64,000 bases of DNA from JBBROS01 sp965260935 (GCA_965260935.1 CBDHCB010000001.1:1-64000), one strand, 5' to 3'; positions 1 through 9,597 are shown, counted from the first letter of the stretch. Notes: generated by a model from the letters alone, not told the origin. Translations and numbers: made by a program.

Positions 1-203
1 TCACAGCGTTCCTGAACCTGTCCTGCGCGATACGGTCGTACATTGTTTCTGATCAGAGCGAGAAGGGTGTCGCTTGACACCCTCTCTCCTTCCAGTTGCA
101 CCGCTTCGGGCGGACGGACCCTGACAGCGTCTGAGTGTCGAACTCGTTGCGCTGGGCAGTCGCTTCCACGCCAAGCGCAATGCCGCTCGCCATCGTCCCG
201 CGG

Positions 204-1118
204 TTACCCACGATCCCATGGGGGATCCTCCCCGAATTGCTCGGCCAGGAACTCGATTATCGCCCGGGACTTCAGAGGCAGGCGGCGGTCCGGTCGGAAC
301 ACGGCGTAAACCTGGCCGGCCGGCGCCGGCGCATGGTCGAGGGGCAGGGCGATCAGCGTGCCGGCTCGTATATCGGCGCCCACCAGGAAAGTCGGCTGAT
401 AGATCACGCCGAGGCCCGCGAGCGCAGCCGCACGGAGCGCGTCGCCGTTGTTGGCGCGCAGTCGTCCCGACACCGGGGCTGCGATCGCCGCGTCTGCTCC
501 GAAGCTCCAGCGCCGGACGCCCAAGCGCTCCGACAAGGTATACCCGAGGCAGTTATGCCGGGCCAGGTCGGCGATGCTCCGCGGCGTCCCGTGCGCAGCC
601 AGGTAGGCGGCGACGCACAGACCACGGTCTGGCAGGGGGCAAGCCGGCGTGCGACCAGGCTAGAGTCGCGCAGCATCCCGATCCGTATCGCCAGGTCCCA
701 TCCTTCCTCGATCAGATCGACCACCCGGTCGTTGAGGCCGAGGTCGAGCTCGACGAGCGGATGTCGGGCGACGAACCGACCGAGAAGCGGCGCGATCTGC
801 AGCGTGCCGAACGAGACCGGCATGTTCACGCGCAGCAGCCCGCGCGGCTCTGTTTGCCCGGCGGCCGCTTCCTGCTCGGCCTCCTCTATCTCGGCTAGGA
901 TACGCTGGCAGGCATCGAGGTAGCTGCGCCCCGCTTCCGTGAGGGTCAGCCGCCGGGTCGAGCGATGCAGCAGCCGTACGCCGAGCCGCGTCTCGATCGC
1001 CTCGACGTGCTTGGTGATCATGGTTTGCGACAGGTTCAGCGCGCGGCCGGGCCGCGGCCAGGCTGCCGGAGGCCGCCACACGAACGAAGACGCGCATCCC
1101 GGTGACCTGATCGAGCAC
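204..1118 (-). pseudogene. LysR-family transcriptional regulator, two compensating frameshifts
   Basis: The minus strand encodes a LysR regulator in three pieces. It begins MLDQVTGMRVFVRVAASG in one frame, moves to a second frame for the rest of the winged helix (RALNLSQTMITKHVEAIETR) and the first half of the substrate-binding domain, and returns to the first frame from about position 600 (SERLGVRRWSFGADAA) to the stop at 204. One indel lies near 1050 in a GC-rich run (the expected AAAARALNLS is broken), the other near 615 after CASP. Without them the protein would be about 305 residues, the normal LysR length. It is divergent from the DoxX/VOC pair, which it would be expected to control. 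Either a recent pseudogene or two sequencing indels. Confidence 0.8.
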
Positions 1119-1191
1119 GTGCCGCCTCCAACTCTCGCAATGAGATGATCCAACATTTCGGCAGATTATCGGCGGCCGCGCCGTGGGCGAT

Positions 1192-1203
1192 ATGGACGTC
1201 CAT
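1192..1203. promoter_or_regulatory. 12-bp perfect palindrome, candidate operator between LysR and DoxX
   Basis: ATGGACGTCCAT is a perfect palindrome 18 bases before the DoxX start codon, in the LysR/DoxX divergent gap. Position and symmetry fit an operator, but no consensus is known for this regulator. Confidence 0.35.
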
Positions 1204-1221
1204 CCTCAACGGAGAACACCG

Positions 1222-1653
1222 ATGATCGACATCCGCACCGCACCTTACGCCGCCCTGCTCCTGCGCGTCAGCCTCGGCCTGATGTTCCTGGCCCACGCGG
1301 GAGTGAAGCTCTTCGTGTTCACGCCGGCCGGTACGGCAGGGTTCTTCGCCAGCCTCGGCCTGCCGCCGGTGCTGGCCTACCTCGTCATTGCCGCCGAGTT
1401 GGCAGGTGCCATGGCGCTCATCGTCGGGGCCTGGCCGCGCCTGGTGGCCTTGGCGATGACGCCCATCCTGCTCGGCGCCATCGCGACCGTGCACGGCGCC
1501 AACGGCTGGCTGTTCACCAACCCGAACGGCGGCTGGGAGTACCCGGCGTTCTGGGCCGTCGGGTTGATCGCCTTGGCGATGGTCGGCGACGGTGCCTGGG
1601 CGGTGGCGCCGACGCCCGCGTTCCGCCGTGTCTCGCAAGTCCACGTGGCCTGA
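1222..1653 (+). CDS. DoxX family membrane protein
   Basis: A 143-residue integral membrane protein of the DoxX family. Four hydrophobic segments are visible at about residues 8-28, 45-67, 71-90 and 105-125, with the family-typical RVSLGLMFLAHAGVKLF in helix 1 and EYPAFWAVGLI near helix 4. DoxX proteins are inner-membrane proteins linked to redox or thiol stress; the exact activity is not established. The start at 1222 is chosen because GGAG lies 7 bases upstream; an upstream in-frame ATG at 1183 would add 13 polar residues and overlap the palindrome. It is 23 bases before the VOC gene and probably co-transcribed with it, divergent from the LysR pseudogene. Confidence 0.85.
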   Translation: MIDIRTAPYAALLLRVSLGLMFLAHAGVKLFVFTPAGTAGFFASLGLPPVLAYLVIAAELAGAMALIVGAWPRLVALAMTPILLGAIATVHGANGWLFTNPNGGWEYPAFWAVGLIALAMVGDGAWAVAPTPAFRRVSQVHVA

Positions 1654-1676
1654 ACCTTTCTGAAGGAGCGCCTGCA

Positions 1677-2210
1677 ATGCCCAACACCATGATTGGCTCC
1701 GCTTCCACCTCCCTGCCCGCGACCCGGCCGATGTCCGGAGGCGTCCGCATCGGCCACGTCCACCTGAAAGTCTCTGACCTCGAACGATCGCTCGCCTTCT
1801 ACGTCGGCGTGCTGGGGTTCGAGCTGATGCAGCGCTACGGCAAGGAGGCGGCGTTCATCTCGGCCGGCGGCTACCACCACCACATCGGGCTGAACACCTG
1901 GGAAAGCCGCGGCGGTTCGCCTCCGGCGCCGGGCAACACGGGGCTGTTCCACCTGGCGATCCTCTACCCGACGCGCGCCGACCTGGCGGATGCGCTCCGG
2001 CGGCTCGCCGCGGCAGGGATCGCGCTCGATGGAGCGTCGGACCACGGCGTAAGCGAGGCGCTCTATCTATCCGATCCGGACCGCAACGGCGTCGAGCTCT
2101 ACTGGGACCGCCCAGCCGCGCAATGGCCACGCGCAGCGGACGGATCGCTGACGATGTTCACCCGCCGGCTCGACGTGCAGGAGTTGCTTCGGGCAACGCC
2201 TGACGCCTGA
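1677..2210 (+). CDS. VOC family protein, extradiol dioxygenase/glyoxalase-like
   Basis: A 177-residue vicinal-oxygen-chelate fold protein. The first beta-alpha-beta-beta-beta module begins IGHVHLKVSDLERSLAFY at about residue 25, and a second metal-ligand region is GLFHLAI at about residue 95. The conserved end motif DPDRNGVELYWDRP near residue 150 supplies the glutamate ligand. The pattern resembles CatE-like catechol-2,3-dioxygenases (one metal site from two modules). The substrate cannot be told. AAGGAG sits 8 bases before the ATG, a strong ribosome site. It follows the DoxX gene by 23 bases, so an operon with it is likely; the first 20 residues are low-complexity and may be an unstructured extension. 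Confidence 0.85.
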   Translation: MPNTMIGSASTSLPATRPMSGGVRIGHVHLKVSDLERSLAFYVGVLGFELMQRYGKEAAFISAGGYHHHIGLNTWESRGGSPPAPGNTGLFHLAILYPTRADLADALRRLAAAGIALDGASDHGVSEALYLSDPDRNGVELYWDRPAAQWPRAADGSLTMFTRRLDVQELLRATPDA

Positions 2211-2303
2211 CGCTGCCTGGGGTGGCGACGCGATATCAGAACCGGCGGGTCCTGACATCCGACGAACGGGTATTTTCGGTCATCTGCCAAACAAAGCCCG
2301 TAC

Positions 2304-2687
2304 TTATGAGACCGGGGTCATGCGAGCGGGGATGCCCTGAGCGCCGGGCACCTGGAATACCGTGCCCCACTCCCTCATGCTGAGCAGGACAGGCTCGAGC
2401 GTCCTGCCAAGCGGCGTCAGCGCATACTCCACCTTGGGCGGCACCTCGGGATAAACCGTCCGCCGCACGATGCCGTCCGCTTCCAGCTCGCGCAGTTGCA
2501 GCGTGACCATCCGCGGCGTGGCCGATGGTGTCAAACGGCACAGGGCGTTGAAGCGCAGGGTCCCGCCCAGGAGGTGGAAAAGCAGCACCGGCTTCCATAC
2601 GCCGCCGATGACGGACAGCGTGGCCTCCACGGCGCAGCCCGTGCGCCCGGCGGCGCGGCGTGGGGCGATGAGTGCCGACAGTTCCAT
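2304..2687 (-). CDS. HxlR family transcriptional regulator
   Basis: A 127-residue MarR/HxlR-type winged-helix regulator. The family signature is complete: GCAVEATLSVIGGVWKPVLL at the N-terminus, then RFNALCRLTPSATPRMVTLQ (recognition helix region) and the wing VEYALTPLG. The cysteine at the start of the signature is the position used for thiol-based sensing in HypR/YodB relatives, so electrophile or disulfide sensing is plausible but not shown. The start at 2687 (MELSALIAPRR) is preferred because family members start close before the Cys; an upstream in-frame ATG at 2744 would run across the divergent promoter. It is divergent from the zinc-binding dehydrogenase at 2772, its likely target. 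Confidence 0.87.
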   Translation of the reverse strand: MELSALIAPRRAAGRTGCAVEATLSVIGGVWKPVLLFHLLGGTLRFNALCRLTPSATPRMVTLQLRELEADGIVRRTVYPEVPPKVEYALTPLGRTLEPVLLSMREWGTVFQVPGAQGIPARMTPVS

Positions 2688-2732
2688 CCATGATACTACC
2701 TGTTCCGGTTGTGCGTACTGCTGCACGGAGCA

Positions 2733-2746
2733 ACATGGCCCCATGT
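2733..2746. promoter_or_regulatory. Inverted repeat ACATGG-CC-CCATGT, candidate HxlR operator
   Basis: Two 6-base arms around a CC spacer lie 25 bases upstream of the dehydrogenase start, between it and the divergent HxlR gene. Placement suits repression of the dehydrogenase; binding is inferred only. Confidence 0.35.
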
Positions 2747-2771
2747 CTTTGCCTCCTCAAGGAGCACACAC

Positions 2772-3755
2772 ATGCGCGCATACGAGCTGACCGGACGTCT
2801 GCCCCGCTTGCAGGCCGTGGACCGCCCCGGACCCGCCGCGCCCGGGCCGGGAGAAGTGGTTGTGGCGGTCCGGGCTGCCTCGTTGAACTATCGCGATCTA
2901 TTGCAGGCTGGCGGCAATGCCGGGCTGGTGCCGCTGTCGGACGGGGCTGGAGTCGTAGATGCCATCGGTCCGGGCGTGCCGGAGTGGACCTTGGGCGACC
3001 GCGTCGTGGCCGGGTTCATGCCGGGTTGGGTCGACGGTCCATTGACCGCCGCCAAGAAGGCAACCGCCCTGGGCGGCGACGGCACAAACGGCATGCTGGC
3101 GCAGCATGTCGTGCTGCCCGCATCGGCCCTGGTCCGGGTGCCGGAGGACATGAGCTTCGAGCAAGCGGCCACGCTGCCCTGCGCCGGGGTGACGGCCTGG
3201 GCCGCACTGTTCGAGCGCCGGGCCGTGCAGCCCGGCGAAACCGTGCTGCTGCTGGGCACCGGCGGCGTGTCCATTTTTGCCTTGCAGCTTGCCAAGGCTG
3301 CGGGGGCGCGAGTCATTATCACCTCCAGCTCGGACGGCAAGCTCGCGCGCGCCCGGGCGCTTGGGGCGAATGAGGTCATCAACTACCGCACGACGCCGGA
3401 TTGGGCGTCGGAGGTGCTGCGGCTCACTGGCGGCGAGGGTGCCGACTTGGCCGTGGACGTGGGCGGCCCCGCCACGCTGAACAGCACCTTGCAGGCGGTG
3501 CGGCTCGACGGCCGGATCTCACTCATGGGCGTGCTGACCGGGTTCAATGGCCCGGTGGACACTGCGGCCATCCTGAGCCGACGCATCACGGTGCAGGGCA
3601 TCTACGTGGGGCCGGTTGCCATGCTGCATGCCCTGGTCCGGACAGGCATCGCGCCCGTGTTGGACCGAGTGTTCGAATGGGACGCGGGCGAGGCAGCGTA
3701 TGAGGCGCTGTCTGGCGCGGATCATTTCGGCAAGCTGGTGGTGCGGATAGCGTGA
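2772..3755 (+). CDS. Zinc-binding-dehydrogenase-family NAD(P) oxidoreductase
   Basis: A 327-residue medium-chain dehydrogenase/reductase. The N-terminal GroES-like domain holds DGAGVVDAIGPGV at about residue 60. The Rossmann domain starts LLLGTGGVSIFALQLAKAAG at about residue 160, with TSSSDGK just after the second strand, suggesting NADP(H) preference as in quinone oxidoreductase relatives. The cysteine/histidine ligands of the classical catalytic zinc are not evident, so a quinone- or enone-reductase activity is more likely than alcohol oxidation. AAGGAG is 7 bases before the ATG at 2772. It is divergent from HxlR and is a paralogue of the gene at 52859-53866, which has the same motif order. 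Confidence 0.87.
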   Translation: MRAYELTGRLPRLQAVDRPGPAAPGPGEVVVAVRAASLNYRDLLQAGGNAGLVPLSDGAGVVDAIGPGVPEWTLGDRVVAGFMPGWVDGPLTAAKKATALGGDGTNGMLAQHVVLPASALVRVPEDMSFEQAATLPCAGVTAWAALFERRAVQPGETVLLLGTGGVSIFALQLAKAAGARVIITSSSDGKLARARALGANEVINYRTTPDWASEVLRLTGGEGADLAVDVGGPATLNSTLQAVRLDGRISLMGVLTGFNGPVDTAAILSRRITVQGIYVGPVAMLHALVRTGIAPVLDRVFEWDAGEAAYEALSGADHFGKLVVRIA

Positions 3756-4230
3756 CGCGGCGTATGGGCGTCAGTGCGGCAAACAGAACCCGCGCAGAGC
3801 CGGCGCCATGCAGCGCTGCCGTCGGCCGATGAAGAGCGGTTCCGCGCCACCCGCCGTGGCCCTGCCGCGACAAGGGCGATTCGCCTCCTCGCAATGCTAC
3901 ACGAGATGCGCCCGACGACGACGCCGGTGACGGCACCGCATTGACGCGACGGAGCGGACGAGCGGCAGGCTCATGGTGCTTTGGCCGCGAGCGGACGGTC
4001 CGTTTCGGAACAGCTGAGCGGGAGAAGCGGACATTGATCACTGCCTGCGAGCCGCCAGTTTCTATGGCCGTTCTTTGCGCCGGTACGTGTTGGCATTGCC
4101 GCACTCGCCTCCGAAGCTCTCACCCAGCCATGCCAATGCGGACGGCTAACTGCCCACCCTTGTCGTACTGTGCCGGCCCGGTGTAGCGGAGCCGAACCAC
4201 TCACGGGACCGGCTATCAACGGAGGCACCG
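3756..4230. other. Intergenic stretch, no gene recognised
   Basis: Between the dehydrogenase and the next VOC gene. Open frames here have no recognisable domain and no ribosome site. No repeat, IS end or RNA gene was seen. Confidence 0.6.
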
Positions 4231-4602
4231 ATGTTCAACCACATCATGCTCGGCAGCAACGACCTCGATCGATCCAAGGCCTTCTACGACGCTACCCTCG
4301 GCGCCATGGGAGGCAGTCCCGGGAACATGGATCCGGCCGGCCGCCTGGTTTACGCGCACCGCGGCGGGCGGCTGATGCTCAGCAAGCCGATCGACGGTGC
4401 CGCAGCATGCGGCGCGAACGGCGGCACGATCGGCTTTAAGGTCGAGAGCACCGCGGAGGGCGACGCCTGGCACAAGGCTGGAGTCGAGAACGGCGGCACC
4501 GCCATCGAGGATGCGCCGGGCCTGCGCGCCAACGGCGTCTATCTCGCCTACCTCCGCGACCCTGACGGCAACAAGCTCTGCGTAGTCCACCGTCCCGCCT
4601 GA
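4231..4602 (+). CDS. VOC family protein (glyoxalase/bleomycin-resistance-like)
   Basis: A 123-residue single-module-pair VOC protein. It opens MFNHIMLGSNDLDRSKAFYD, the usual first strand and helix, and ends YLAYLRDPDGNKLCVVHRP, the usual last strand, where the final metal ligand glutamate of active glyoxalases is replaced by cysteine or leucine (GNKLCVV). Loss of that ligand suggests a non-enzymatic binding role or a different metal site. GGAGG is 6 bases before the start. It stands alone, with a hairpin just downstream and the convergent minus-strand module beyond. Confidence 0.85.
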   Translation: MFNHIMLGSNDLDRSKAFYDATLGAMGGSPGNMDPAGRLVYAHRGGRLMLSKPIDGAAACGANGGTIGFKVESTAEGDAWHKAGVENGGTAIEDAPGLRANGVYLAYLRDPDGNKLCVVHRPA

Positions 4603-4612
4603 ACTGCGAACA

Positions 4613-4639
4613 GTGCGACGCGGTCAGGCCGCGTCGCAC
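4613..4639 (+). terminator. Hairpin after VOC gene, possible terminator
   Basis: An 11-bp perfect stem (GTGCGACGCGG ... CCGCGTCGCAC) with a 5-base loop begins 11 bases after the VOC stop codon, between convergent genes. There is no strong T run, so an intrinsic terminator is likely but not textbook. Confidence 0.6.
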
Positions 4640-4795
4640 CCACCTAAAAGCAGGCGTTTGTAGAAAACAGGCTGCGGACCGCGCCTGGCCGAAAGCAGCA
4701 GGTCCGCTTTCGAGTGGGACGTCTGGGAAAGCGGCCGTTAGGGGGCGGGCCTTCCTAAGGCTGCTTGTCTTCGAGCGAGGTATGAGGGTCGAGCA

Positions 4796-6244
4796 TCAGC
4801 ATCCCTGTCGACCGAAGGCCACAGGCCACGAACAACGAACCCTGCGGGCGATAAATCCTCCGGCCTTATGGCCGCGGGGATGGTTCGCCGCCGTCACGAC
4901 GCGCAGGAAGCCTACACCTGCTTCCGCTTCCATCCGGGCGACGGTCGGCCGGGACAGGAGGAACGCTGCCCCGGATGCACAGGTGCGCGCCTCGGGATGG
5001 CTCATCGTCCAACGATGATACCAGTGGATCCATCGGGCGATTGCACGGCCTTCGTGGCGGAACCAGATCCCGTCCGCCTCGTACTCCACTTCAATGGGCT
5101 CGTGGCGAACGGGCAGGACGGGAACTACGCCGCAGCGATCGATCACGTCTAGGTGCCACCGACCCGGGAATGGGTAGGCTCTGGCGTTGGTGACCAAAAG
5201 CTCTTCGGATGAACGGAAGGACGCTTGGTGCCGGGAGATTGGATAATGCAGACGCTGGGGAAGCAATGCGTCGCCATCTCCGCCTACCTCCAAGCCCGAT
5301 GCCGCCGGCAACTCCGGGCCCTGCGGGAGGGGGCCGGCCGTCCATGCCGAATTGACTTCAGCCATGATCCAGCGGTCGTCCGACTGGTGAACCAGGGCCG
5401 ATGCGGCTGCGACGATCCATTCGTCGTCGTCATCCCGTAGCTGTCTTGGATCGTCCGCCGCAATCGCGTCGAGCCAAGCGTCGGCCGTCGGATCATCATC
5501 GAAGCACGGCCAGCCGGCCGGGGGCATACCAGGACGTACCAAGGCAAGGCGTAGGTGCGCCGGTCGCGCGAAACTGGCCGCGTGTTCCGCGAGGGCCAGG
5601 GGCATGTCGCGCAGCGCCACGCCGAAGTGGATCGCTCGCAGGTAGGCAGACAGGTAGAGCGCGGAGGTCGCGCTCTCGTGCTGGCTAAGATGCTTATCGT
5701 CGCTGTCGAAGAAGTAGCTGAAATCAGCGTCCGGCAGGCCCGTTCGACGTTTAAGTTCAGCATATTCCCACGCGTACTGACGAAGGAGGAACGGCTCCGA
5801 GGTCCAGTGATCGGCATCTCGGAGCACCCTTAGGTAGATTGGCGCCAGATGCCTCGACGACCAGAGCGCGAAGTGTTCGGGCGGTTCGAAGTCGCGCGGC
5901 GGCTCCCGACTGTGGGCGTTTAGCCAGGGGCGGAAGGCGGGCCTGCGACCGAATATTTCGCCGGCAAGCATGTCGAGCAGGATCGACGGCCGTCCCGCCC
6001 GTGTGAAGGTCGACAGATCGGTCCAGAGCCGTGGTCCTGAGAGGCCGATCGGGATAGCGGCATCGATGCAGCAAGACTCCAGAGGACGACGGGAAAACCA
6101 GTCGAGATATAGGGACCGCAGTGCGCCATCGCCGTCCCGAGCCAGGAGAGCACCGATCTCACGTGCCGCGAGCAACCGAACCAAGCGGGCTGGAGCGTCC
6201 AAGCGGGTGAGGAGCAAGCGAAACGCGAGGGCGTCCGACATCAT
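4796..6244 (-). CDS. Uncharacterised 482-residue protein coupled to STAND NTPase
   Basis: Not recognised as a member of any named family. The protein is soluble in appearance, rich in Trp, Arg and Pro, and begins MMSDALAFRLLLTRLDAPAR, followed by a Leu/Ala-rich helical stretch to about residue 45. There is an acidic patch DSDDKHLSQHES near residue 190 and DDDDEWIVAA near 275. The C-terminal third has aromatic runs (WIHWYHRW). No signal peptide or membrane helix is seen. The start at 6244 is chosen because the ATG overlaps the TGA of the upstream STAND gene (ATGA), a classic coupling signal; a GTG/ATG start 15 bases earlier is possible. The coupling implies that the two proteins work together. 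Unlike its partner the frame is intact. Confidence 0.7.
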   Translation of the reverse strand: MMSDALAFRLLLTRLDAPARLVRLLAAREIGALLARDGDGALRSLYLDWFSRRPLESCCIDAAIPIGLSGPRLWTDLSTFTRAGRPSILLDMLAGEIFGRRPAFRPWLNAHSREPPRDFEPPEHFALWSSRHLAPIYLRVLRDADHWTSEPFLLRQYAWEYAELKRRTGLPDADFSYFFDSDDKHLSQHESATSALYLSAYLRAIHFGVALRDMPLALAEHAASFARPAHLRLALVRPGMPPAGWPCFDDDPTADAWLDAIAADDPRQLRDDDDEWIVAAASALVHQSDDRWIMAEVNSAWTAGPLPQGPELPAASGLEVGGDGDALLPQRLHYPISRHQASFRSSEELLVTNARAYPFPGRWHLDVIDRCGVVPVLPVRHEPIEVEYEADGIWFRHEGRAIARWIHWYHRWTMSHPEARTCASGAAFLLSRPTVARMEAEAGVGFLRVVTAANHPRGHKAGGFIARRVRCSWPVAFGRQGC

Positions 6245-8403
6245 GCCGTGACGACCCACGGGACGTCCGGGATCGGCTGGCTGGCCAGTTCCCGGAGATG
6301 GCTGTCTAGCATGGATCGGGTGAGCGCCCCCGCGAGATCAGGCCGGCCGACGAGGAGAAAGAACTCGACCCACAGGTCGCTGCCGATCGAGAGCCAATCA
6401 TTCAGGCGGCTGTCGTCGCTCGCGGAGGTTCGTCGGATGAAGTCCTCCCAGCGCTCCGGGTAGACCTCCGCCACCCGCCGCAGGCGACGCAACGCCTCCT
6501 CCCGACCTGACCACCACGTCCCCCAACCGCGCCTCAAGATATGCGCATGCACGAATAGGGGGTACGCGCCCTCCTTCCCGAAGACGCGGAGAGCGACGTC
6601 GCAAGCGACGTCGAGCCCCCTTTCGGCGGGATAGCGGTGTCTCGTGAGCCGGGTCCGTTCCACCAGGGTGGAAACAGCCTCGTTGCCCCTCCCCATGCGC
6701 TCCCAGTGCCTTAACCAGGCTCCGATGGCTGCATCCCGGCGATCGTAGTCGGAACCGAAGCCGTCGATCTCGTCGAGAAACCTCTCCAATGCGTCCGGCG
6801 GGTATTCGCCGAGCCAGGGGACCTCGGGATTGAGCGTGGGAGCATCCTCCGACGACCTTCCGGAGTACCCATCCCTTCTGTAGCTCGCGAGGGGCATGCC
6901 GCCCGTCACCGTCAACTGTCTCGAAAGAGCATCCCCGATACCGGGCTCACCCTTCTCAGCTCTGGCTTCCAGCGCCTTCAACTCGGATCGAAAAACCAAT
7001 GTCGCGAAGAGAGCCGACGCGACCTTCGAGTCGGACGGGACCACCCAAAGGGCCTTCTTGAGTGAATCGTCGAGATCGCTCCATCTTGCATGCGCCGCCT
7101 CCTCCTCGCACAAGGAGACGAGCCACTCCGGCTGATGCTCGGCAAGGAGTTCAGCGAAGTGCCCCCGCGTATGCCGTGTCTCGTCGCCGTCCGTGTAGGT
7201 CCTGATCGCCATGACCGATGGCGCGATCTCCGCGATCCATCCCCGGGCTTCCGTTAGTCTAGCACGGAGGCAGGCCTCGATCGCGTAGAGCAGCTCAAAA
7301 ATGGCTGGATCCTTCCGGTAGCCGTAGCCGAGTACGCACCCGGCCGCACTCCGCAATGCTCTCGCCCCTTCGGCGTCGAGCCCATGAAAGATCGCATAGC
7401 GGGCGAGGTCGAGGTATTCAGTCGATCGCTCGTCGAACTGGGTCACCTTCCGGTCGAGAGCCTCGAGGTCCTTTTCTATCTCGTGCCGAGCTATGTCCGA
7501 TGCGAACAGGCGAATGCCTCTAGCGAAAAGAGATCGGCTTGCAGCTCTCGCCCCCGTTGCACGATCGTCCGGGGAATCCAGCAGCGCGACACCGACACTC
7601 GGGGCCAAGCCTCCAGCGTGCCGAAGAAGTTCCAAATCCGCCCCGATGGCGGCGACCGCCTGCCGAAAGACGCTCTCGTCCTGGCGTTCCTCAAAGCGAG
7701 CATTCCGTGGCGGAGGCAACACATCTAACGTTGCACGTAACGTTGCACGGAGAAATGGTTCGAGACCCGGGCACTTCCCTTTCCCAATCGCCTCGACTGA
7801 AGCCAGCGCCTGCTCCTCGAGCCATGCGATGGCACCGGTGAGCCACGCCCGCCCTTCCAGCGGACCTTCGCGACGAGGGCTGAACGGGCCTGCCGAGATT
7901 AGGCCGGTGGCAACAATGCCGAAGAACAGGGCATGAAGGTATGCGGGTATGCCGCTCCGGGAATGGAAGCGATCGCGCATGTCGGGCCGGGGTGGGTCGG
8001 ACGCCGACAGCACGCGTCGGACGCCCGTCCGTTTCACTACCGACCAGCACGTCCCGAGCGGGTGGTCGAATACAACGCCGAGATCCGGACGTGTTCGAGG
8101 GTCCACCCCTTCGACCATGCCGAGACGAATGATGGCGAGCAGGATGATGGACCGGCGGAAGCCTTTGAGATTCCGATCCCCCGCGAGCCGAACCAAGCGC
8201 TCGAAATCCTTCTGGACTACCAGCTCGTCGACGAATGCCTGGAAGATTGCCGCACCCCCGGCCGCTCGCACGTAGCGAACGACCCGAGAATCGTCGAAGC
8301 CGGTGATGTTGGCAGCCGATATCGCGACCAGCCTGGGAAGATCCTGGTCCGGTGCCGAGCGTCCCGAACCGAATTCGGCCTGATGCCGCAGGCGATCGTT
8401 CAA
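6241..8403 (-). pseudogene. STAND NTPase, C-terminal helical-repeat part
   Basis: A 720-codon frame with no named domain, dominated by amphipathic alpha-helical repeats, as expected of the sensor half of a STAND protein. It is in the same frame as the piece at 8434-9597 and is separated from it by a single TAG at 8434-8436 and ten sense codons (NDVCVAIFDE) that read as coding sequence. The Met at 8403 (MNDRLRHQ) is therefore probably internal to a once continuous protein of at least 1119 codons. Its last codon overlaps the start of the 482-residue protein. Could be independently translated, but no ribosome site precedes 8403. Confidence 0.7.
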
Positions 8404-8433
8404 TTCGTCGAAGATCGCGACGCAGACGTCGTT

Positions 8434-9597
8434 CTACTCGCCCCGGAATATGCGCGCCACGGCCACCAGCTCCGGGGATTCTGCCGCTCGCAAGTCGCCG
8501 ACCGCCTGGGAGCAGGACCAGCGGTCGCCGGACAGGCGCAACGCCGTCTCGAGAAACGGCGCGAACTCCTGAAGCTGGAACTTCCCTCCGTTCAGCAGGC
8601 GTACCCGCAGGGAGCGCAGCTCGACCACCCGCGGGTAGGCACCCTTCCCGAATGCTGCTCGCTCCGCCGCATTGATAACGCGTTCGATCTCCTTCCCGGG
8701 GCGGGCCCGGCAGAGGGCGTCCATGACCCACTCCCGCGTAGGCCCGGCGACGAGTTCCTCGGGTGCACCAAGCCGCGCCTGCATGATCCAGAGCCAACCC
8801 CAACGCCACGCGTCCCCCGGATCCCGACCCTTGAGCCAAGCGACGATGCGGGGCAGGAGCCTGCCTTCGGCCTCGGCGTGATCGGCGCGGGCCCGCACCC
8901 ACGCGATTAGGCTTTCGTGGAAGGGCTGAGTGCCGGTCCGTCGTGTCGCCGTGAGGTGGGCGATCTCGCTCCACGCGCGGACGGACGCCGTGCCCCCGAG
9001 GCATTCGATCACCCCGTTTCGGGGCCAGGAGAACCCCGCCACTGCCATGACGTGGATCATCTCCCGCGCGTCGGGGCCGAGTCCGGTCCAGAGGCTTCCG
9101 TAGTAGCGCCGGATGTCGCCGTCGGGACACAGCGGAAGGGAGCGCACGTCGTGGGGGAACACGGGACTATGACGCTGCACAAGCGCCTCGAAGGAGTAGA
9201 CGAGGTGCAGGGGATGTCCGCCCGTGATCTCTTCGAATGCCTCTGCGATCCCCGTCAGGGCGTCCGCGCGATCCCAGTTCTCCGGGGGAAGCAGACGCCC
9301 GGCATCGGCTTGGTGCTCCACCCACCGGCGTACCGCAGTCGGCCCCATCTGGGGCAGAGTGAGCCAACCCTCCCTCGGCTCGGTAGCGAGCAATCGCGGG
9401 GGCAGATGGCTATCCTCCACCGGCTGGGTGCCGGCGACGACCGAAACCCCGGGCGGGGGTGGTAGGAGAATGTTGAAAAGGTGGACGAGTTGGCGGTTCT
9501 CCCCGGTGTCGCGCCAGACGTGGTCGAGGCCATCCACGATCACGACGAGGGTCTTGCCCGCCGCAAGAGCCAGCCGACCCCTCAAGACTCCCCTCAT
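8434..9597 (-). pseudogene. STAND NTPase, truncated ATPase core
   Basis: The remaining part of a P-loop STAND NTPase. Visible in order are the Walker B strand LVVIVDGLDHVW near the start, a sensor-1-like strand VSVVAGTQP, and the GxP-type motif ITGGHPLHLVYSFEA at about residue 125, then a winged-helix-like region and helical repeats. The Walker A (GxxxxGK[ST]) and any N-terminal effector domain are missing, because the sequence runs straight into the IS4 element at about 9598. Such architectures are common in signal-transduction and anti-phage proteins (Avs, bNACHT and relatives), but membership in any of these is not shown. The frame ends at a TAG and continues in the piece at 6241-8403. Confidence 0.75.

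Noticed and set aside
3586..4104. 172-codon minus-strand frame in the gap after the dehydrogenase
   Set aside because: Overlaps the dehydrogenase end, has no ribosome site and no recognisable family.
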